From: Pseudomonas sp. HOU2 | GTDB taxonomy: Bacteria; Pseudomonadota; Gammaproteobacteria; Pseudomonadales; Pseudomonadaceae | Length of the DNA: 64,000 bases | Direction: 5' to 3' | Assembly (NCBI RefSeq): GCF_040729435.1 | Contig: NZ_CP160398.1 | Span: forward strand, 4,569,001-4,633,000 | Shown here: piece after piece, positions 34,247-43,793 of the stretch | How the letters are laid out: every line of letters starts with the position of its first letter | Numbering within the stretch: position 1 is the stretch's first letter | Notes under the pieces: generated by a model | Database searches by the model: none | Told to the model about the DNA's origin: nothing | The model's input: the letters and a program-made list of their open reading frames with translations, nothing else | Position numbers and translations under genes: made by a program

Positions 34247-35110
34247 ATGGCAGCAATTACTGCAGCGTTGGTTAAAGAACTGCGCGAGCGTACCGGCGAA
34301 GGCATGATGGACTGCAAGAAAGCCCTGGAAAAGGCTGACGGCGACATCGAAAAAGCCATTGATGACATGCGTGCTTCGGGCGCGATCAAGGCTGCGAAAA
34401 AGGCTGGCAACGTTGCCGCTGAAGGCGCAATCGCAATCAAGGACGACGGTAAGGCTGCCGTTATCCTGGAAGTGAACTCGCAGACCGACTTCCTCGCTCT
34501 GCAAGACGACTTCAAGAACTTCGTTGCTGCCAGCGTTGAAAAAGCTTTCGCTGACAAGCTGACCGACGCTGCTCCGCTGATCGCTTCGCAAGAAGCTGCT
34601 CGCGAAGCACTGGTTGCCAAAGTAGGCGAGAACGTCAACATCCGTCGTCTGACCCGTATCGAAGGTGACGTTGTAGGTTCTTACCTGCACGGCAACAAGA
34701 TCGGTGTTGTTGTGGCTCTGAAAGGCGGTGACGTCGAGCTGGCCAAAGACATCGCGATGCACGTAGCTGCGAGCAACCCTGAGTTCCTGCTGCCTTCGCA
34801 AGTTTCGGCTGAAGCGATCGAGCGTGAAAAAGCTGTGTTCCTGCAGCTGAACGAAGAGAAGATCAAAGGCAAGCCAGAAAACATTGTTGAGAACATGGTC
34901 AAAGGCCGTATCAGCAAGTTCCTGGCAGAAGCAAGCCTGGTTGAGCAGGCGTTCGTCAAGAACCCTGAAATCAAGGTTGGCGAGCTGGCCAAGAAAGGCG
35001 GCGCAGAAATCGTTTCCTTCACCTACTTCAAAGTAGGCGAAGGCATCGAGAAGCCGGTCGACAACTTCGCTGAAGAAGTTGCTGCCCAGCTGGCTGCCGC
35101 CAAGCAATAA
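34247..35110 (+). CDS. tsf: Translation elongation factor Ts
   Basis: 287 residues. EF-Ts is the nucleotide exchange factor for EF-Tu. The N-terminal UBA-like module (MAAITAALVKELRERTGEGMMDCKKAL, in part here), the TDFLALQDDFKNF exchange motif and the C-terminal core are present. The ATG at 34247 follows AAGAGGAAT; a frame opening 33 bp earlier is not the start. Codon use is typical of high expression. It is separated from rpsB by about 200 nt that include the terminator. Confidence 0.98.
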   Translation: MAAITAALVKELRERTGEGMMDCKKALEKADGDIEKAIDDMRASGAIKAAKKAGNVAAEGAIAIKDDGKAAVILEVNSQTDFLALQDDFKNFVAASVEKAFADKLTDAAPLIASQEAAREALVAKVGENVNIRRLTRIEGDVVGSYLHGNKIGVVVALKGGDVELAKDIAMHVAASNPEFLLPSQVSAEAIEREKAVFLQLNEEKIKGKPENIVENMVKGRISKFLAEASLVEQAFVKNPEIKVGELAKKGGAEIVSFTYFKVGEGIEKPVDNFAEEVAAQLAAAKQ

Positions 35111-35134
35111 GACAGTTTTTTCAACTGTCGCCCG

Positions 35135-35169
35135 AAAGAGGCTGCCCGCTCACGCGCGCAGCCTCTTTT
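35135..35169 (+). terminator. Intrinsic terminator after tsf
   Basis: Stem AAAGAGGCTG (35135-35144) with CAGCCTCTTT (35159-35168), followed by TTC. It separates tsf from the pyrH-led operon. Confidence 0.8.
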
Positions 35170-35180
35170 CAGATGGGGTT

Positions 35181-35286
35181 ACCAATTTTTAATTGGTTTC
35201 CACTGGGAACTGGCTTACAAAGCCAGGTTCCGATGGCGCTGAAGCAGCGCCAAGCTAGAGTGAACGGCAGCTGTAAAACAGCTTGC
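35181..35286 (+). promoter_or_regulatory. Chain of four hairpins in the pyrH upstream region
   Basis: ACCAATT/AATTGGT (35181-35197, loop TTT); GGAA-TGGCTT/AAGCCA-TTCC (35206-35231, loop ACA); GGCGCTG/CAGCGCC (35235-35251, loop AAG); GCAGCTGT/ACAGCTTGC (35267-35286, one bulge). All have short loops. The 3' one ends 37 nt before the pyrH ATG. Function unknown. Confidence 0.55.
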
Positions 35287-35323
35287 ACAGAATTTTTTAA
35301 ATACGCCGCAGGAGAGATTCGCA

Positions 35324-36067
35324 ATGGCTCAGCAGGGCAGTGGTTATCAGGCTCGCTATAAACGCATTCTACTCAAGCTTAGCGGCGAGGCCCTGATGGG
35401 CTCGGAAGAGTTCGGGATCGATCCAAAAGTGCTGGATCGGATGGCGCTGGAAGTCGGCCAGCTGGTCGGCATCGGCGTACAGGTCGGTCTGGTGATCGGC
35501 GGTGGCAACCTGTTCCGTGGCGAGGCCTTGAGCAAGGCTGGCATGGATCGGGTGACAGGCGACCACATGGGCATGCTGGCCACTGTGATGAACGCCCTGG
35601 CCATGCGCGATGCGCTGGAACGTGCCAATATCTCGGCCATCGTGATGTCGGCCATTTCCATGGTTGGCGTGACCGATCACTATGATCGCCGCAAAGCCAT
35701 GCGCCACCTGAACTCCAAGGACGTGGTGATTTTCGCCGCCGGTACCGGCAATCCGTTCTTTACCACGGATTCGGCAGCCTGCCTGCGTGCCATCGAGATC
35801 GACGCTGACGTCGTTCTGAAGGCGACCAAGGTCGATGGCGTCTATACCGCTGACCCGTTCAAAGACCCGCATGCCGAGAAGTTCGATCATCTGACTTATG
35901 ATGAAGTGCTGGATCGCAAGCTGGGTGTAATGGATCTGACAGCTATTTGCCTGTGCCGCGACCACAAAATGCCGCTGCGCGTATTCAACATGAACAAGCC
36001 CGGCGCCCTGCTTAACATCGTGCATGGCGGCGCTGAAGGCACCCTGATCGAGGAAGGTCAACAATGA
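35324..36067 (+). CDS. pyrH: UMP kinase
   Basis: 247 residues. The hexameric bacterial UMP kinase makes UDP from UMP and ATP and is regulated by GTP and UTP. The N-terminal [12 protein letters not shown] (phosphate loop), [23 protein letters not shown] and [13 protein letters not shown] segments are present, and the C-terminal [12 protein letters not shown] contacts nucleotide. AGGAGAGATTCGCA precedes the ATG. Its stop codon overlaps the frr ATG (ATGA), so the two are translationally coupled. A cluster of hairpins precedes the gene. Confidence 0.97.
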   Translation: MAQQGSGYQARYKRILLKLSGEALMGSEEFGIDPKVLDRMALEVGQLVGIGVQVGLVIGGGNLFRGEALSKAGMDRVTGDHMGMLATVMNALAMRDALERANISAIVMSAISMVGVTDHYDRRKAMRHLNSKDVVIFAAGTGNPFFTTDSAACLRAIEIDADVVLKATKVDGVYTADPFKDPHAEKFDHLTYDEVLDRKLGVMDLTAICLCRDHKMPLRVFNMNKPGALLNIVHGGAEGTLIEEGQQ

Positions 36068-36621
36068 TCAACGAAATCAAGAAAGACGCTCAAGAGCGCA
36101 TGCAAAAATCCCTGGACTCTCTGGCCCATGCATTCGGCCAGATTCGTACCGGCAAGGCTCACCCAAGCATCCTGGGCAGCGTGATGGTGCCGTACTACGG
36201 CGCAGACACTTCCATTACTCAGGTGGCCAACATCACTGTAAAAGACTCCCGCACCCTGCAAGTTGTCGCTTTCGAGCGCAACATGCTGGCGGCCGTCGAC
36301 AAAGCGATCCAGAGCGCCGGTCTGAACCTGAACCCGACCAACCTGGGTGAACTGCTGCTGATCTCCATGCCGGCCCTGACCGAAGAAACCCGTAAAGGCT
36401 TCACCAAGCAGGCGCGTGCTGCAGCCGAAGATGCGCGTGTTGCTGTGCGCAATATCCGTCGTGATGCGCTGGGCGATCTGAAAAAACTGGTCAAGGATAA
36501 AGAAATCAGCGAAGACGAAGAGCGTCGTGCCACCGCTGATATCGACAAGCTGACCAAAGACTTCGAGGCCCAGATCACCAAGGCCACGGACGAGAAAGAA
36601 AAAGACCTGATGGCCGTATAA
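36064..36621 (+). CDS. frr: Ribosome recycling factor
   Basis: 185 residues, the standard length. With EF-G it splits post-termination ribosomes. The helical domain I segments ([45 protein letters not shown], in part) and the small domain II ([20 protein letters not shown]) are recognisable. It overlaps pyrH by 4 bp and lies 14 bp upstream of uppS. Confidence 0.97.
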   Translation: MINEIKKDAQERMQKSLDSLAHAFGQIRTGKAHPSILGSVMVPYYGADTSITQVANITVKDSRTLQVVAFERNMLAAVDKAIQSAGLNLNPTNLGELLLISMPALTEETRKGFTKQARAAAEDARVAVRNIRRDALGDLKKLVKDKEISEDEERRATADIDKLTKDFEAQITKATDEKEKDLMAV

Positions 36622-36635
36622 GGGTCGAGTTTTAA

Positions 36636-37391
36636 ATGGACAAGACCAAGCAGTCTGCGCCGTCCGCGGTGCCGCGCCATGTCGCGATCATCATGGATGG
36701 CAATAATCGCTGGGCGAAAAAACGCTTTATGCCGGGTGTTGCCGGGCATAAGGCCGGCGTGGATGCTGTGCGGGCAGTGATCGAGGTGTGCGCCGAGGCC
36801 AAGGTCGAAGTGCTCACCCTGTTCGCCTTCTCCAGTGAGAACTGGCAGCGTCCGGCCGATGAGGTCAGTGCCTTGATGGATCTGTTTTTCAAGGCACTGC
36901 GTCGTGAGGCCAAGCGCCTCAACGACAACAACATCAGCTTGCGCATCATCGGCGATCGCTCGCGCTTCCATCCTGAACTTCAGGCGGCGATGCGCGAAGC
37001 AGAAGCCATGACGGCCGGCGCCAACCGCTTCATCCTGCAGATCGCCGCCAACTACGGCGGTCAGTGGGATATTGCCCAGGCGGCGCAGCGTCTGGCGCGT
37101 GAAGTCCAGGCCGGGCATTTGCGCCCGGAAGACATCACTCCGGATCTGCTGCAGACCTGTCTGGCCACCGGCGACCTGCCGTTGCCGGACCTGTGCATCC
37201 GCACCGGTGGCGAGCACCGCATCAGTAACTTCCTGCTGTGGCAACTGGCATACGCCGAGTTGTACTTCTCCGACCTGTTCTGGCCGGACTTCAAACACGA
37301 AGCCATGCGCACCGCGCTGGCCGATTTCGCTTCGCGCCAGCGTCGCTTCGGTAAAACGAGCGAACAGGTCGAAGCTGGAGCCCGGGTTTAA
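36636..37391 (+). CDS. uppS: Undecaprenyl diphosphate synthase UppS (IspU)
   Basis: 251 residues. A cis-prenyltransferase that adds eight isopentenyl units to farnesyl diphosphate, giving the C55 lipid carrier for peptidoglycan and O-antigen. The signature HVAIIMDGNNRWAKKR has catalytic D21, and LTLFAFSSENWQRP (the SxENW motif) and DLCIRTGGEHRISNFLLWQ near the C-terminus are present. Its stop codon TAA shares its last base with the cdsA ATG (TAATG). Confidence 0.96.
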   Translation: MDKTKQSAPSAVPRHVAIIMDGNNRWAKKRFMPGVAGHKAGVDAVRAVIEVCAEAKVEVLTLFAFSSENWQRPADEVSALMDLFFKALRREAKRLNDNNISLRIIGDRSRFHPELQAAMREAEAMTAGANRFILQIAANYGGQWDIAQAAQRLAREVQAGHLRPEDITPDLLQTCLATGDLPLPDLCIRTGGEHRISNFLLWQLAYAELYFSDLFWPDFKHEAMRTALADFASRQRRFGKTSEQVEAGARV

Positions 37392-38197
37392 TGCTTAAAC
37401 AACGAATCATCACTGCGCTGATCCTGCTGCCGATCGCTTTGTGCGGGTTTTTCCTGCTCGAAGGATCCGGTTTTGCGCTGTTCATCGGTCTGGTCGTGAG
37501 CCTGGGCGCCTGGGAATGGGCGCGTCTGGCAGGCTTTACCGCGCAGTCGTTCCGTGTCGGCTTTGCCGCTGTCGTCGCGCTGATGCTGTTCGTCATGTAC
37601 GTCCTGCCGGGCCTCGCCCCTTGGGTGTTGGGCGCTTCGGTGTTGTGGTGGGCGGTGGCGACGTACCTGGTGCTGACCTATCCGCGCTCGAGCGAGCACT
37701 GGTCCACGGCGGCCACCAAACTGGTGATCGGCTTGCTGATCCTGCTGCCGGCCTGGCAAGGGCTGGTGCAGATCAAGCAGTACCCATTGGGTAACTGGCT
37801 GATCATGGCCGTGATGGTGCTGGTCTGGGGTGCCGACATCGGTGCCTATTTCTCCGGCCGAGCCTTCGGCAAGCGCAAGCTGGCGCCGCAAGTCAGCCCG
37901 GGTAAAAGCTGGGAAGGCGTTTACGGTGGCCTGGCGCTGAGTCTGGTGATCACTGCGATCGTCGGCCTGGTTCGCGACTGGACGGTGGCTGAACTGCTCA
38001 AGGGGCTGATCGGCGCTGCGTTGATCGTATTCATTTCGGTGGTGGGCGATCTCACCGAAAGCATGTTCAAGCGTCAGTCCGGCATCAAGGACAGCAGCAA
38101 CCTGCTGCCCGGTCATGGCGGTGTGCTTGATCGCATCGACAGCCTGACCGCTGCGATCCCGATTTTCGCTGTATTGCTGTGGATGGCTGCACCGTGA
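37391..38197 (+). CDS. cdsA: Phosphatidate cytidylyltransferase
   Basis: 268 residues with about seven TM segments. CdsA makes CDP-diacylglycerol from phosphatidic acid and CTP at the inner membrane. The C-terminal signature is [29 protein letters not shown] (positions in the last 40 residues), with its conserved KR...KD...PGHGG...DR. It is coupled to uppS by a 1-bp overlap and to dxr by GTGA. Confidence 0.95.
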   Translation: MLKQRIITALILLPIALCGFFLLEGSGFALFIGLVVSLGAWEWARLAGFTAQSFRVGFAAVVALMLFVMYVLPGLAPWVLGASVLWWAVATYLVLTYPRSSEHWSTAATKLVIGLLILLPAWQGLVQIKQYPLGNWLIMAVMVLVWGADIGAYFSGRAFGKRKLAPQVSPGKSWEGVYGGLALSLVITAIVGLVRDWTVAELLKGLIGAALIVFISVVGDLTESMFKRQSGIKDSSNLLPGHGGVLDRIDSLTAAIPIFAVLLWMAAP

Positions 38198-39384
38198 GCC
38201 GCCCGCAACAGATTACCGTTCTGGGAGCCACCGGCTCGATCGGTCTGAGCACCCTCGACGTCATCGCTCGGCATCCCGAGCGTTATCAGGTTTTCGCCCT
38301 GAGCGGCTTCACGCGCCTGAGCGAGTTGCTGGCCTTGTGCATCCGCCATGTGCCGCAGTTTGCCGTGGTGCCGGAAGTGGCGGCGGCGCGCGGTTTGCAG
38401 GACGACCTGCGGGCTGCCGGTTTGCCCACTCGCGTATTGGTCGGGGAGGAGGGTTTGTGCCAGGTCGCCTCCGCGCCCGAAGTCGATGCCGTGATGGCCG
38501 CCATCGTCGGTGCCGCGGGCCTGCGCCCGACGCTGGCGGCGGTGCAGGCCGGGAAGAAAATCCTTCTGGCCAACAAAGAAGCGTTGGTGATGTCCGGCGC
38601 GCTGTTCATGCAGGCCGTGCACAAGAGCGGCTCGGTGTTGCTGCCGATCGACAGCGAACACAACGCGATCTTCCAGTGCATGCCGCAGGATTTTGCCCGC
38701 GGGCTGGGTGTGGTCGGCGTGCGGCGGATTTTGCTAACGGCATCGGGCGGTCCGTTCCGCCAGACACCGATGAGCGAGCTGGCGCATGTCTCGCCTGATC
38801 AGGCGTGTGCGCACCCGAACTGGTCCATGGGGCGCAAGATATCGGTGGACTCGGCCAGCATGATGAACAAGGGCCTGGAGTTGATCGAGGCCTGCTGGCT
38901 GTTCGACGCCAAGCCGTCGCAGGTCGAGGTGGTGATCCATCCGCAGAGTGTGATTCACTCGCTGGTCGACTATGTGGATGGCTCGGTATTGGCGCAGTTG
39001 GGCAACCCTGACATGCGCACGCCGATTGCCAACGCATTGGCCTGGCCTGAGCGGATCGACTCGGGTGTGGCACCGCTGGATCTGTTTGCCGTTGCGCGCC
39101 TGGATTTCGAGGCACCGGACGAACAGCGCTTCCCTTGTCTGCGCTTGGCGCGACAGGCGGCGGAGGCCGGCAACAGTGCGCCGGCCATGCTCAATGCGGC
39201 CAACGAAGTGGCGGTCGCGGCGTTTCTCGACGGGCGCGTGGGTTATCTGGAAATCGCGAGTATCATCGAGGACGTGTTGAATCTTGAGCCTGTGATTGCG
39301 CTTGAGGATCTGGATGCGGTGTTTACCGCAGACGCGAAAGCGCGGATTCTGGCCGAACAGTGGCTGAATCGTCACGGCCGATAG
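38194..39384 (+). CDS. dxr: 1-deoxy-D-xylulose-5-phosphate reductoisomerase
   Basis: 396 residues from a GTG start that overlaps the cdsA stop codon (GTGA); starting there gives [20 protein letters not shown] with the NADPH-binding GATGSIG at about 9-16. DXR converts DXP to MEP, the second step of the MEP isoprenoid pathway; ispD and ispF, later steps, lie at 58.7 and 62.7 kb. [13 protein letters not shown] and the [16 protein letters not shown] segment hold metal and substrate residues. The start 15 bp upstream in frame is possible but the GTG is the conserved length. Confidence 0.95.
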   Translation: MSRPQQITVLGATGSIGLSTLDVIARHPERYQVFALSGFTRLSELLALCIRHVPQFAVVPEVAAARGLQDDLRAAGLPTRVLVGEEGLCQVASAPEVDAVMAAIVGAAGLRPTLAAVQAGKKILLANKEALVMSGALFMQAVHKSGSVLLPIDSEHNAIFQCMPQDFARGLGVVGVRRILLTASGGPFRQTPMSELAHVSPDQACAHPNWSMGRKISVDSASMMNKGLELIEACWLFDAKPSQVEVVIHPQSVIHSLVDYVDGSVLAQLGNPDMRTPIANALAWPERIDSGVAPLDLFAVARLDFEAPDEQRFPCLRLARQAAEAGNSAPAMLNAANEVAVAAFLDGRVGYLEIASIIEDVLNLEPVIALEDLDAVFTADAKARILAEQWLNRHGR

Positions 39385-39438
39385 CCGTTGCAGAACCATG
39401 GCTCCACGCGGCACTGAACAGGATTGCGGAGAAAGTAG

Positions 39439-40791
39439 ATGAGCGCGCTCTATATGATTGCCGGCACCCTGATCGCTTTGGGTGTACTGGTCACCTTTCA
39501 CGAATTCGGCCATTTCTGGGTCGCGCGTCGCTGTGGCGTCAAGGTTCTGCGTTTTTCCGTGGGCTTCGGCATGCCCCTGCTGCGCTGGCACGACAAGCAG
39601 GGCACCGAGTTTGTCGTCGCCGCGATTCCGCTGGGCGGCTACGTCAAAATGCTCGATGAGCGTGAGGGCGAAGTCCCGGCCGATCAGCTTCATCAATCCT
39701 TCAATCGCAAATCGGTTCGCCAGCGCATCGCTATTGTCGCAGCGGGACCGATCGCCAACTTCCTGCTGGCTCTGGTGTTTTTCTGGGTGCTGGCCATGCT
39801 CGGCAGCGAGCAGATCCGTCCGGTCATCGGTGCCGTCGAGTCCGGCAGCATCGCGGCCAAGGCCGGTTTGAATGCCGGTCAGGAAATCGTCGCCATCGAT
39901 GGCGAGCCGACTTCCGGCTGGGCGGCGGTCAATTTGCAGTTGGTTCGTCGTCTTGGGGAAAGTGGTTCCCTGCAGTTGCTCGTGCGTGAGCAGGGGTCTA
40001 CCGCGGATACGCCGCGCGAATTGGCGCTGGATCACTGGCTCAAAGGGGCTGATGAGCCTGATCCGATTCGCTCGCTGGGTATTCGCCCATGGCGGCCGGC
40101 GTTGCCGCCGGTGCTGGCCGAGCTTGATCCAAAAGGTCCGGCGCAGGCCGCTGGTCTGAAAACCGGAGACCGCCTGTTGTCGCTCGATGGCCAGGCGCTG
40201 GGTGACTGGCAGCAGGTGGTCGATACCGTTCGTACGCGTCCTGATACCAAAATCTTGCTGCGCGTCGAGCGCGACGGTGCTCAAATCGACGTCCCGGTGA
40301 CCCTGGCAGCACGCGGTGAAAGCAAGGCGCCAAGCGGTTATCTGGGGGCTGGCGTGAAAGCTGTGGACTGGCCGCCGGAAATGATCCGCGAGGTCAGTTA
40401 TGGCCCGTTGGCCGCGATTGGCGAGGGTGCCCGGCGTACCTGGACCATGAGCATCCTGACGCTGGACTCACTGAAGAAAATGCTGTTTGGCGAGCTCTCG
40501 GTAAAAAACTTGAGTGGGCCGATAACCATTGCTAAAGTGGCGGGCGCTTCTGCCCAGTCGGGCGTTGCTGATTTCCTGAATTTCCTTGCTTATCTGAGTA
40601 TTAGCCTGGGGGTTCTGAATTTGCTGCCCATTCCTGTACTGGATGGGGGGCATTTGTTGTTTTATCTGATTGAGTGGGTGCGTGGTCGCCCCTTGTCGGA
40701 TCGGGTGCAAGGTTGGGGGGTGCAGATCGGTATCAGTTTGGTGGTCGGAGTGATGTTGCTTGCTCTGGTCAATGATCTGGGTCGACTGTAA
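39439..40791 (+). CDS. rseP: Site-2 metalloprotease RseP
   Basis: 450 residues with four TM segments. RseP cleaves the membrane-bound anti-sigma factor in the sigmaE/AlgU envelope-stress pathway (MucA in Pseudomonas, where the protein is also called MucP). The zinc site is HEFGHF (H21, E22, H25) in TM1 plus NLLPIPVLDGGHL in the C-terminal TM. Two periplasmic PDZ domains lie around residues 125-200 and 215-300. Downstream bamA and skp are targets of that stress response in other bacteria, so the arrangement is functionally coherent. Confidence 0.95.
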   Translation: MSALYMIAGTLIALGVLVTFHEFGHFWVARRCGVKVLRFSVGFGMPLLRWHDKQGTEFVVAAIPLGGYVKMLDEREGEVPADQLHQSFNRKSVRQRIAIVAAGPIANFLLALVFFWVLAMLGSEQIRPVIGAVESGSIAAKAGLNAGQEIVAIDGEPTSGWAAVNLQLVRRLGESGSLQLLVREQGSTADTPRELALDHWLKGADEPDPIRSLGIRPWRPALPPVLAELDPKGPAQAAGLKTGDRLLSLDGQALGDWQQVVDTVRTRPDTKILLRVERDGAQIDVPVTLAARGESKAPSGYLGAGVKAVDWPPEMIREVSYGPLAAIGEGARRTWTMSILTLDSLKKMLFGELSVKNLSGPITIAKVAGASAQSGVADFLNFLAYLSISLGVLNLLPIPVLDGGHLLFYLIEWVRGRPLSDRVQGWGVQIGISLVVGVMLLALVNDLGRL

Positions 40792-40811
40792 AGCTTCGCT
40801 GAATTGCGAAT

Positions 40812-40840
40812 CTGCCGCATTTTGCGGCAGTTTGTTTATT
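40812..40840 (+). terminator. Hairpin with T-rich tail between rseP and bamA
   Basis: Stem CTGCCGCA (40812-40819), loop TTT, TGCGGCAG (40823-40830), then TTTGTTTATT. The stem is strong and the tail imperfect, so it may attenuate rather than fully stop transcription into bamA, whose ATG is at 40866. Confidence 0.65.
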
Positions 40841-40865
40841 GCCAGTTGGAATAAGAAAGGACTTC

Positions 40866-43241
40866 ATGAAACGTCTGCTGCTAACTGCGGTTCTCACCGT
40901 ATTGATGATCGCCGAAGTTCACGCCGAGTCCTTCACTATCTCTGATATTCGCGTCAATGGCCTCCAGCGGGTCTCCGCGGGTAGCGTCTTTGGTGCCTTG
41001 CCGTTGAACGTCGGCGAGCAGGCGGATGATCGTCGCCTGGTGGAATCCACTCGTGCGTTGTTCAAAACCGGTTTCTTTCAAGATATCCAGCTGGGCCGCG
41101 AAGGCAACGTTCTGGTGATCACGGTCGTCGAACGTCCGTCGGTCGCGAGTATCGAGATCGAAGGCAACAAGGCGATCTCTACCGAAGACCTGATGAAAGG
41201 CCTGAAGCAGTCCGGTCTGTCCGAAGGCGAGATTTTCCAGCGCGCCACCCTCGAGGGTGTCCGTAACGAACTGCAACGTCAGTACGTTGCCCAGGGCCGT
41301 TACTCGGCGACCGTCGATACCGAAGTGGTTTCGCAGCCGCGTAACCGTGTGGCGCTGAAAGTGAAGATCAACGAAGGCACCGTGGCTGCCATCCAGCACA
41401 TCAACGTGGTGGGTAACACGGTCTTCCCTGATGACGATCTGATCGACCTGTTCGAGCTGAAAACCACCAACTGGCTGTCGTTCTTCAAGAACGACGACAA
41501 GTACGCCCGTGAAAAACTCTCCGGTGACCTGGAGCGCCTGCGTTCCTACTACCTGGACCGTGGCTACATCAACATGGATATCGCTTCGACCCAGGTGTCC
41601 ATCACTCCGGACAAGAAGCACGTCTATATCACCGTCAACATCACCGAAGGCGAGAAGTACACCGTTCGTGACGTCAAACTCAGCGGTGACCTGAAAGTGC
41701 CTGAAGACCAGGTCAAGTCGCTGTTGCTGGTGCAGAAAGGCCAGGTGTTCTCGCGCAAGCTGATGACCACCACTTCCGAACTGATCACTCGCCGTCTGGG
41801 TAACGAGGGTTACACCTTCGCCAACGTCAACGGCATACCTCAGCCGCATGACGATGATCACACCGTGGACATCCTGTTCGCCGTCGATCCGGGCAAGCGC
41901 GCCTACGTCAACCGCATCAACTTCCGTGGCAACACCAAGTCCGAGGACGAAGTGCTGCGTCGTGAAATGCGTCAGATGGAAGGTGGCTGGGCTTCGACCT
42001 ACCTGATCGACCAGTCCAAGACCCGTCTTGAACGTCTGGGCTTCTTTAAAGAAGTGAACGTCGAGACGCCGGCTGTTCCGGGTGTCGACGACCAGGTTGA
42101 CGTGAACTACGCCGTTGAAGAACAAGCCTCCGGTTCGATCACCGCCAGTGTCGGTTTCGCCCAGAGCGCCGGTCTGATCCTCGGTGGTTCGATCACTCAG
42201 AACAACTTCCTGGGTACTGGTAACCGTGTGAGCGTGGGCCTGACCCGCAGCGAATACCAGAGCCGCTACAACTTCGGCTATGTTGACCCCTACTGGACCG
42301 CCGATGGCGTGAGCCTGGGCTACAACGCGTTCTATCGCACCACCGACTACAAAGACCTCGACGTCGACGTAGCGAGCTATGCGGTAGACAGCCTGGGTGC
42401 CGGCGTCAACGTTGGCTACCCGATAAGCGAGACTTCGCGTCTGACCTTCGGTCTGTCCGCTCAACAGGACAAGATCAAGACCGGTACGTACACCGTTGAC
42501 GAGATTTTCGACTTCGTTAAGAAGGAAGGCGACCAATACCTGAACTTCAAGGCATCGGCCGGCTGGTCCGAGTCCACCTTGAACAAGGGCGTACTTCCGA
42601 CCCGTGGCCGTTCCCAGAGCCTGACACTGGAATCCACCATTCCTGGCAGCGATCTGTCGTTCTACAAGCTTGATTACCGTGGTCAGCTGTTCCAGCCGAT
42701 CACCGAGAACTACACCCTGCGTCTGCATACCGAGCTGGGTTATGGCGACGGCTATGGTTCGACCGACGGCTTGCCGTTCTATGAAAACTACTATGCTGGT
42801 GGTTTCAACTCGGTTCGCGGCTTCAAGGACAGCACCCTCGGCCCACGCAGTACGCCAAGTAAGGGTACCAACCCTGGCACCTTGGCAGACCCGGACCAGG
42901 ATCCGCTTCCATTCGGTGGTAACGTCCTGATTCAGGGCGGTGTCGAGGTTCTGTTCCCGCTGCCATTCGTCAAGGATCAGCGCTCCCTGCGTACCTCGGT
43001 ATTCTGGGACGTGGGTAACGTGTTTGACTCGCAGTGCAAGGATACTGTGAACGCCGACGGTTCGAAGTCCAGCACCAGGTGCAACGACATCAGCCTGAGC
43101 AACATGGCCAGTTCTGTCGGTGTTGGCGTGACCTGGGTAACCGCACTGGGGCCTTTGAGCTTCGCGTTGGCCATGCCGATCAAGAAACCGGATGACGCTG
43201 AAACTCAAGTGTTCCAATTCTCCCTCGGCCAGACGTTCTAA
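40866..43241 (+). CDS. bamA: Outer membrane protein assembly factor BamA
   Basis: 791 residues. The ATG at 40866 (MKRLLLTAVLTVLMIAEVHAE) gives a signal peptide; AAGAAAGGACTTC precedes it. Five POTRA domains occupy about residues 22-420, followed by the 16-stranded barrel, which ends in the C-terminal phenylalanine (FQFSLGQTF). BamA is the core of the BAM complex that inserts outer-membrane proteins. Inside the barrel the VRGF motif of loop L6 (SVRGFKDSTLGPR) is intact. Downstream skp encodes a periplasmic chaperone for the same clients. Confidence 0.97.
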   Translation: MKRLLLTAVLTVLMIAEVHAESFTISDIRVNGLQRVSAGSVFGALPLNVGEQADDRRLVESTRALFKTGFFQDIQLGREGNVLVITVVERPSVASIEIEGNKAISTEDLMKGLKQSGLSEGEIFQRATLEGVRNELQRQYVAQGRYSATVDTEVVSQPRNRVALKVKINEGTVAAIQHINVVGNTVFPDDDLIDLFELKTTNWLSFFKNDDKYAREKLSGDLERLRSYYLDRGYINMDIASTQVSITPDKKHVYITVNITEGEKYTVRDVKLSGDLKVPEDQVKSLLLVQKGQVFSRKLMTTTSELITRRLGNEGYTFANVNGIPQPHDDDHTVDILFAVDPGKRAYVNRINFRGNTKSEDEVLRREMRQMEGGWASTYLIDQSKTRLERLGFFKEVNVETPAVPGVDDQVDVNYAVEEQASGSITASVGFAQSAGLILGGSITQNNFLGTGNRVSVGLTRSEYQSRYNFGYVDPYWTADGVSLGYNAFYRTTDYKDLDVDVASYAVDSLGAGVNVGYPISETSRLTFGLSAQQDKIKTGTYTVDEIFDFVKKEGDQYLNFKASAGWSESTLNKGVLPTRGRSQSLTLESTIPGSDLSFYKLDYRGQLFQPITENYTLRLHTELGYGDGYGSTDGLPFYENYYAGGFNSVRGFKDSTLGPRSTPSKGTNPGTLADPDQDPLPFGGNVLIQGGVEVLFPLPFVKDQRSLRTSVFWDVGNVFDSQCKDTVNADGSKSSTRCNDISLSNMASSVGVGVTWVTALGPLSFALAMPIKKPDDAETQVFQFSLGQTF

Positions 43242-43286
43242 GCGTCTGACCCAAGATAACGACAATGGATTTTGTAGGAGTGCATC

Positions 43287-43790
43287 GTGCGTAAGTTGAC
43301 TCAATTGGTTCTCCTGGCCTCCGTACTGGTGGCAGGCCCGGCGTTCGCCGACATGAAAATCGCCGTTCTGAACTATCAGATGGCATTGCTGGAATCCGAT
43401 GCGGCCAAGAAATACGCCGTGGATGCCGAAAAGAAGTTCGGTCCGCAGCTGACCAAACTCAAGACGCTGGAAAGCAGCGCCAAGGGCATTCAGGACCGTC
43501 TGATGGCCGGTGGCGACAAAATGCAGCAGGGCGAGCGTGAGCGTCTGGAGCTTGAATTCAAGCAAAAGGCCCGTGACTTCCAGTTCCAGTCCAAGGAGCT
43601 GAACGAAGCCAAGGCAGTTGCCGATCGCGAAATGCTCAAGCAACTGAAGCCGAAACTGGATAGCGCAGTGGAAGAAGTCATCAAAAAAGGTGGTTTTGAC
43701 CTGGTGTTCGAGCGTGGCGCAGTGATCGATGTCAAACCTCAGTACGACATCACGCGCCAGGTTATCGAGCGCATGAATCAGCTGAAGTAA
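43287..43790 (+). CDS. skp: Periplasmic chaperone Skp/OmpH, GTG start
   Basis: 167 residues. The start codon is GTG at 43287, with TAGGAG 7-12 bp upstream. The signal peptide MRKLTQLVLLASVLVAGPAFA is followed by mature DMKIAVLNYQMALLESD. The rest is mostly long alpha-helix with charged heptads (FKQKARDFQFQSKELNEAKAV), the tentacles that cradle unfolded outer-membrane proteins as a trimer. It sits 45 bp after bamA and 3 bp before lpxD. Confidence 0.95.
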   Translation: MRKLTQLVLLASVLVAGPAFADMKIAVLNYQMALLESDAAKKYAVDAEKKFGPQLTKLKTLESSAKGIQDRLMAGGDKMQQGERERLELEFKQKARDFQFQSKELNEAKAVADREMLKQLKPKLDSAVEEVIKKGGFDLVFERGAVIDVKPQYDITRQVIERMNQLK

Positions 43791-43793
43791 CCC

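Noticed and set aside
35281..35300. tRNA-like appearance of the pyrH leader
   Set aside because: There is no cloverleaf: acceptor, anticodon and T arms with the conserved TTC and CCA context cannot be drawn from the four hairpins.
39360..39659. Plus-strand frame across the dxr-rseP junction
   Set aside because: It covers the dxr end and the rseP start in a wrong frame; both real genes have intact motifs.
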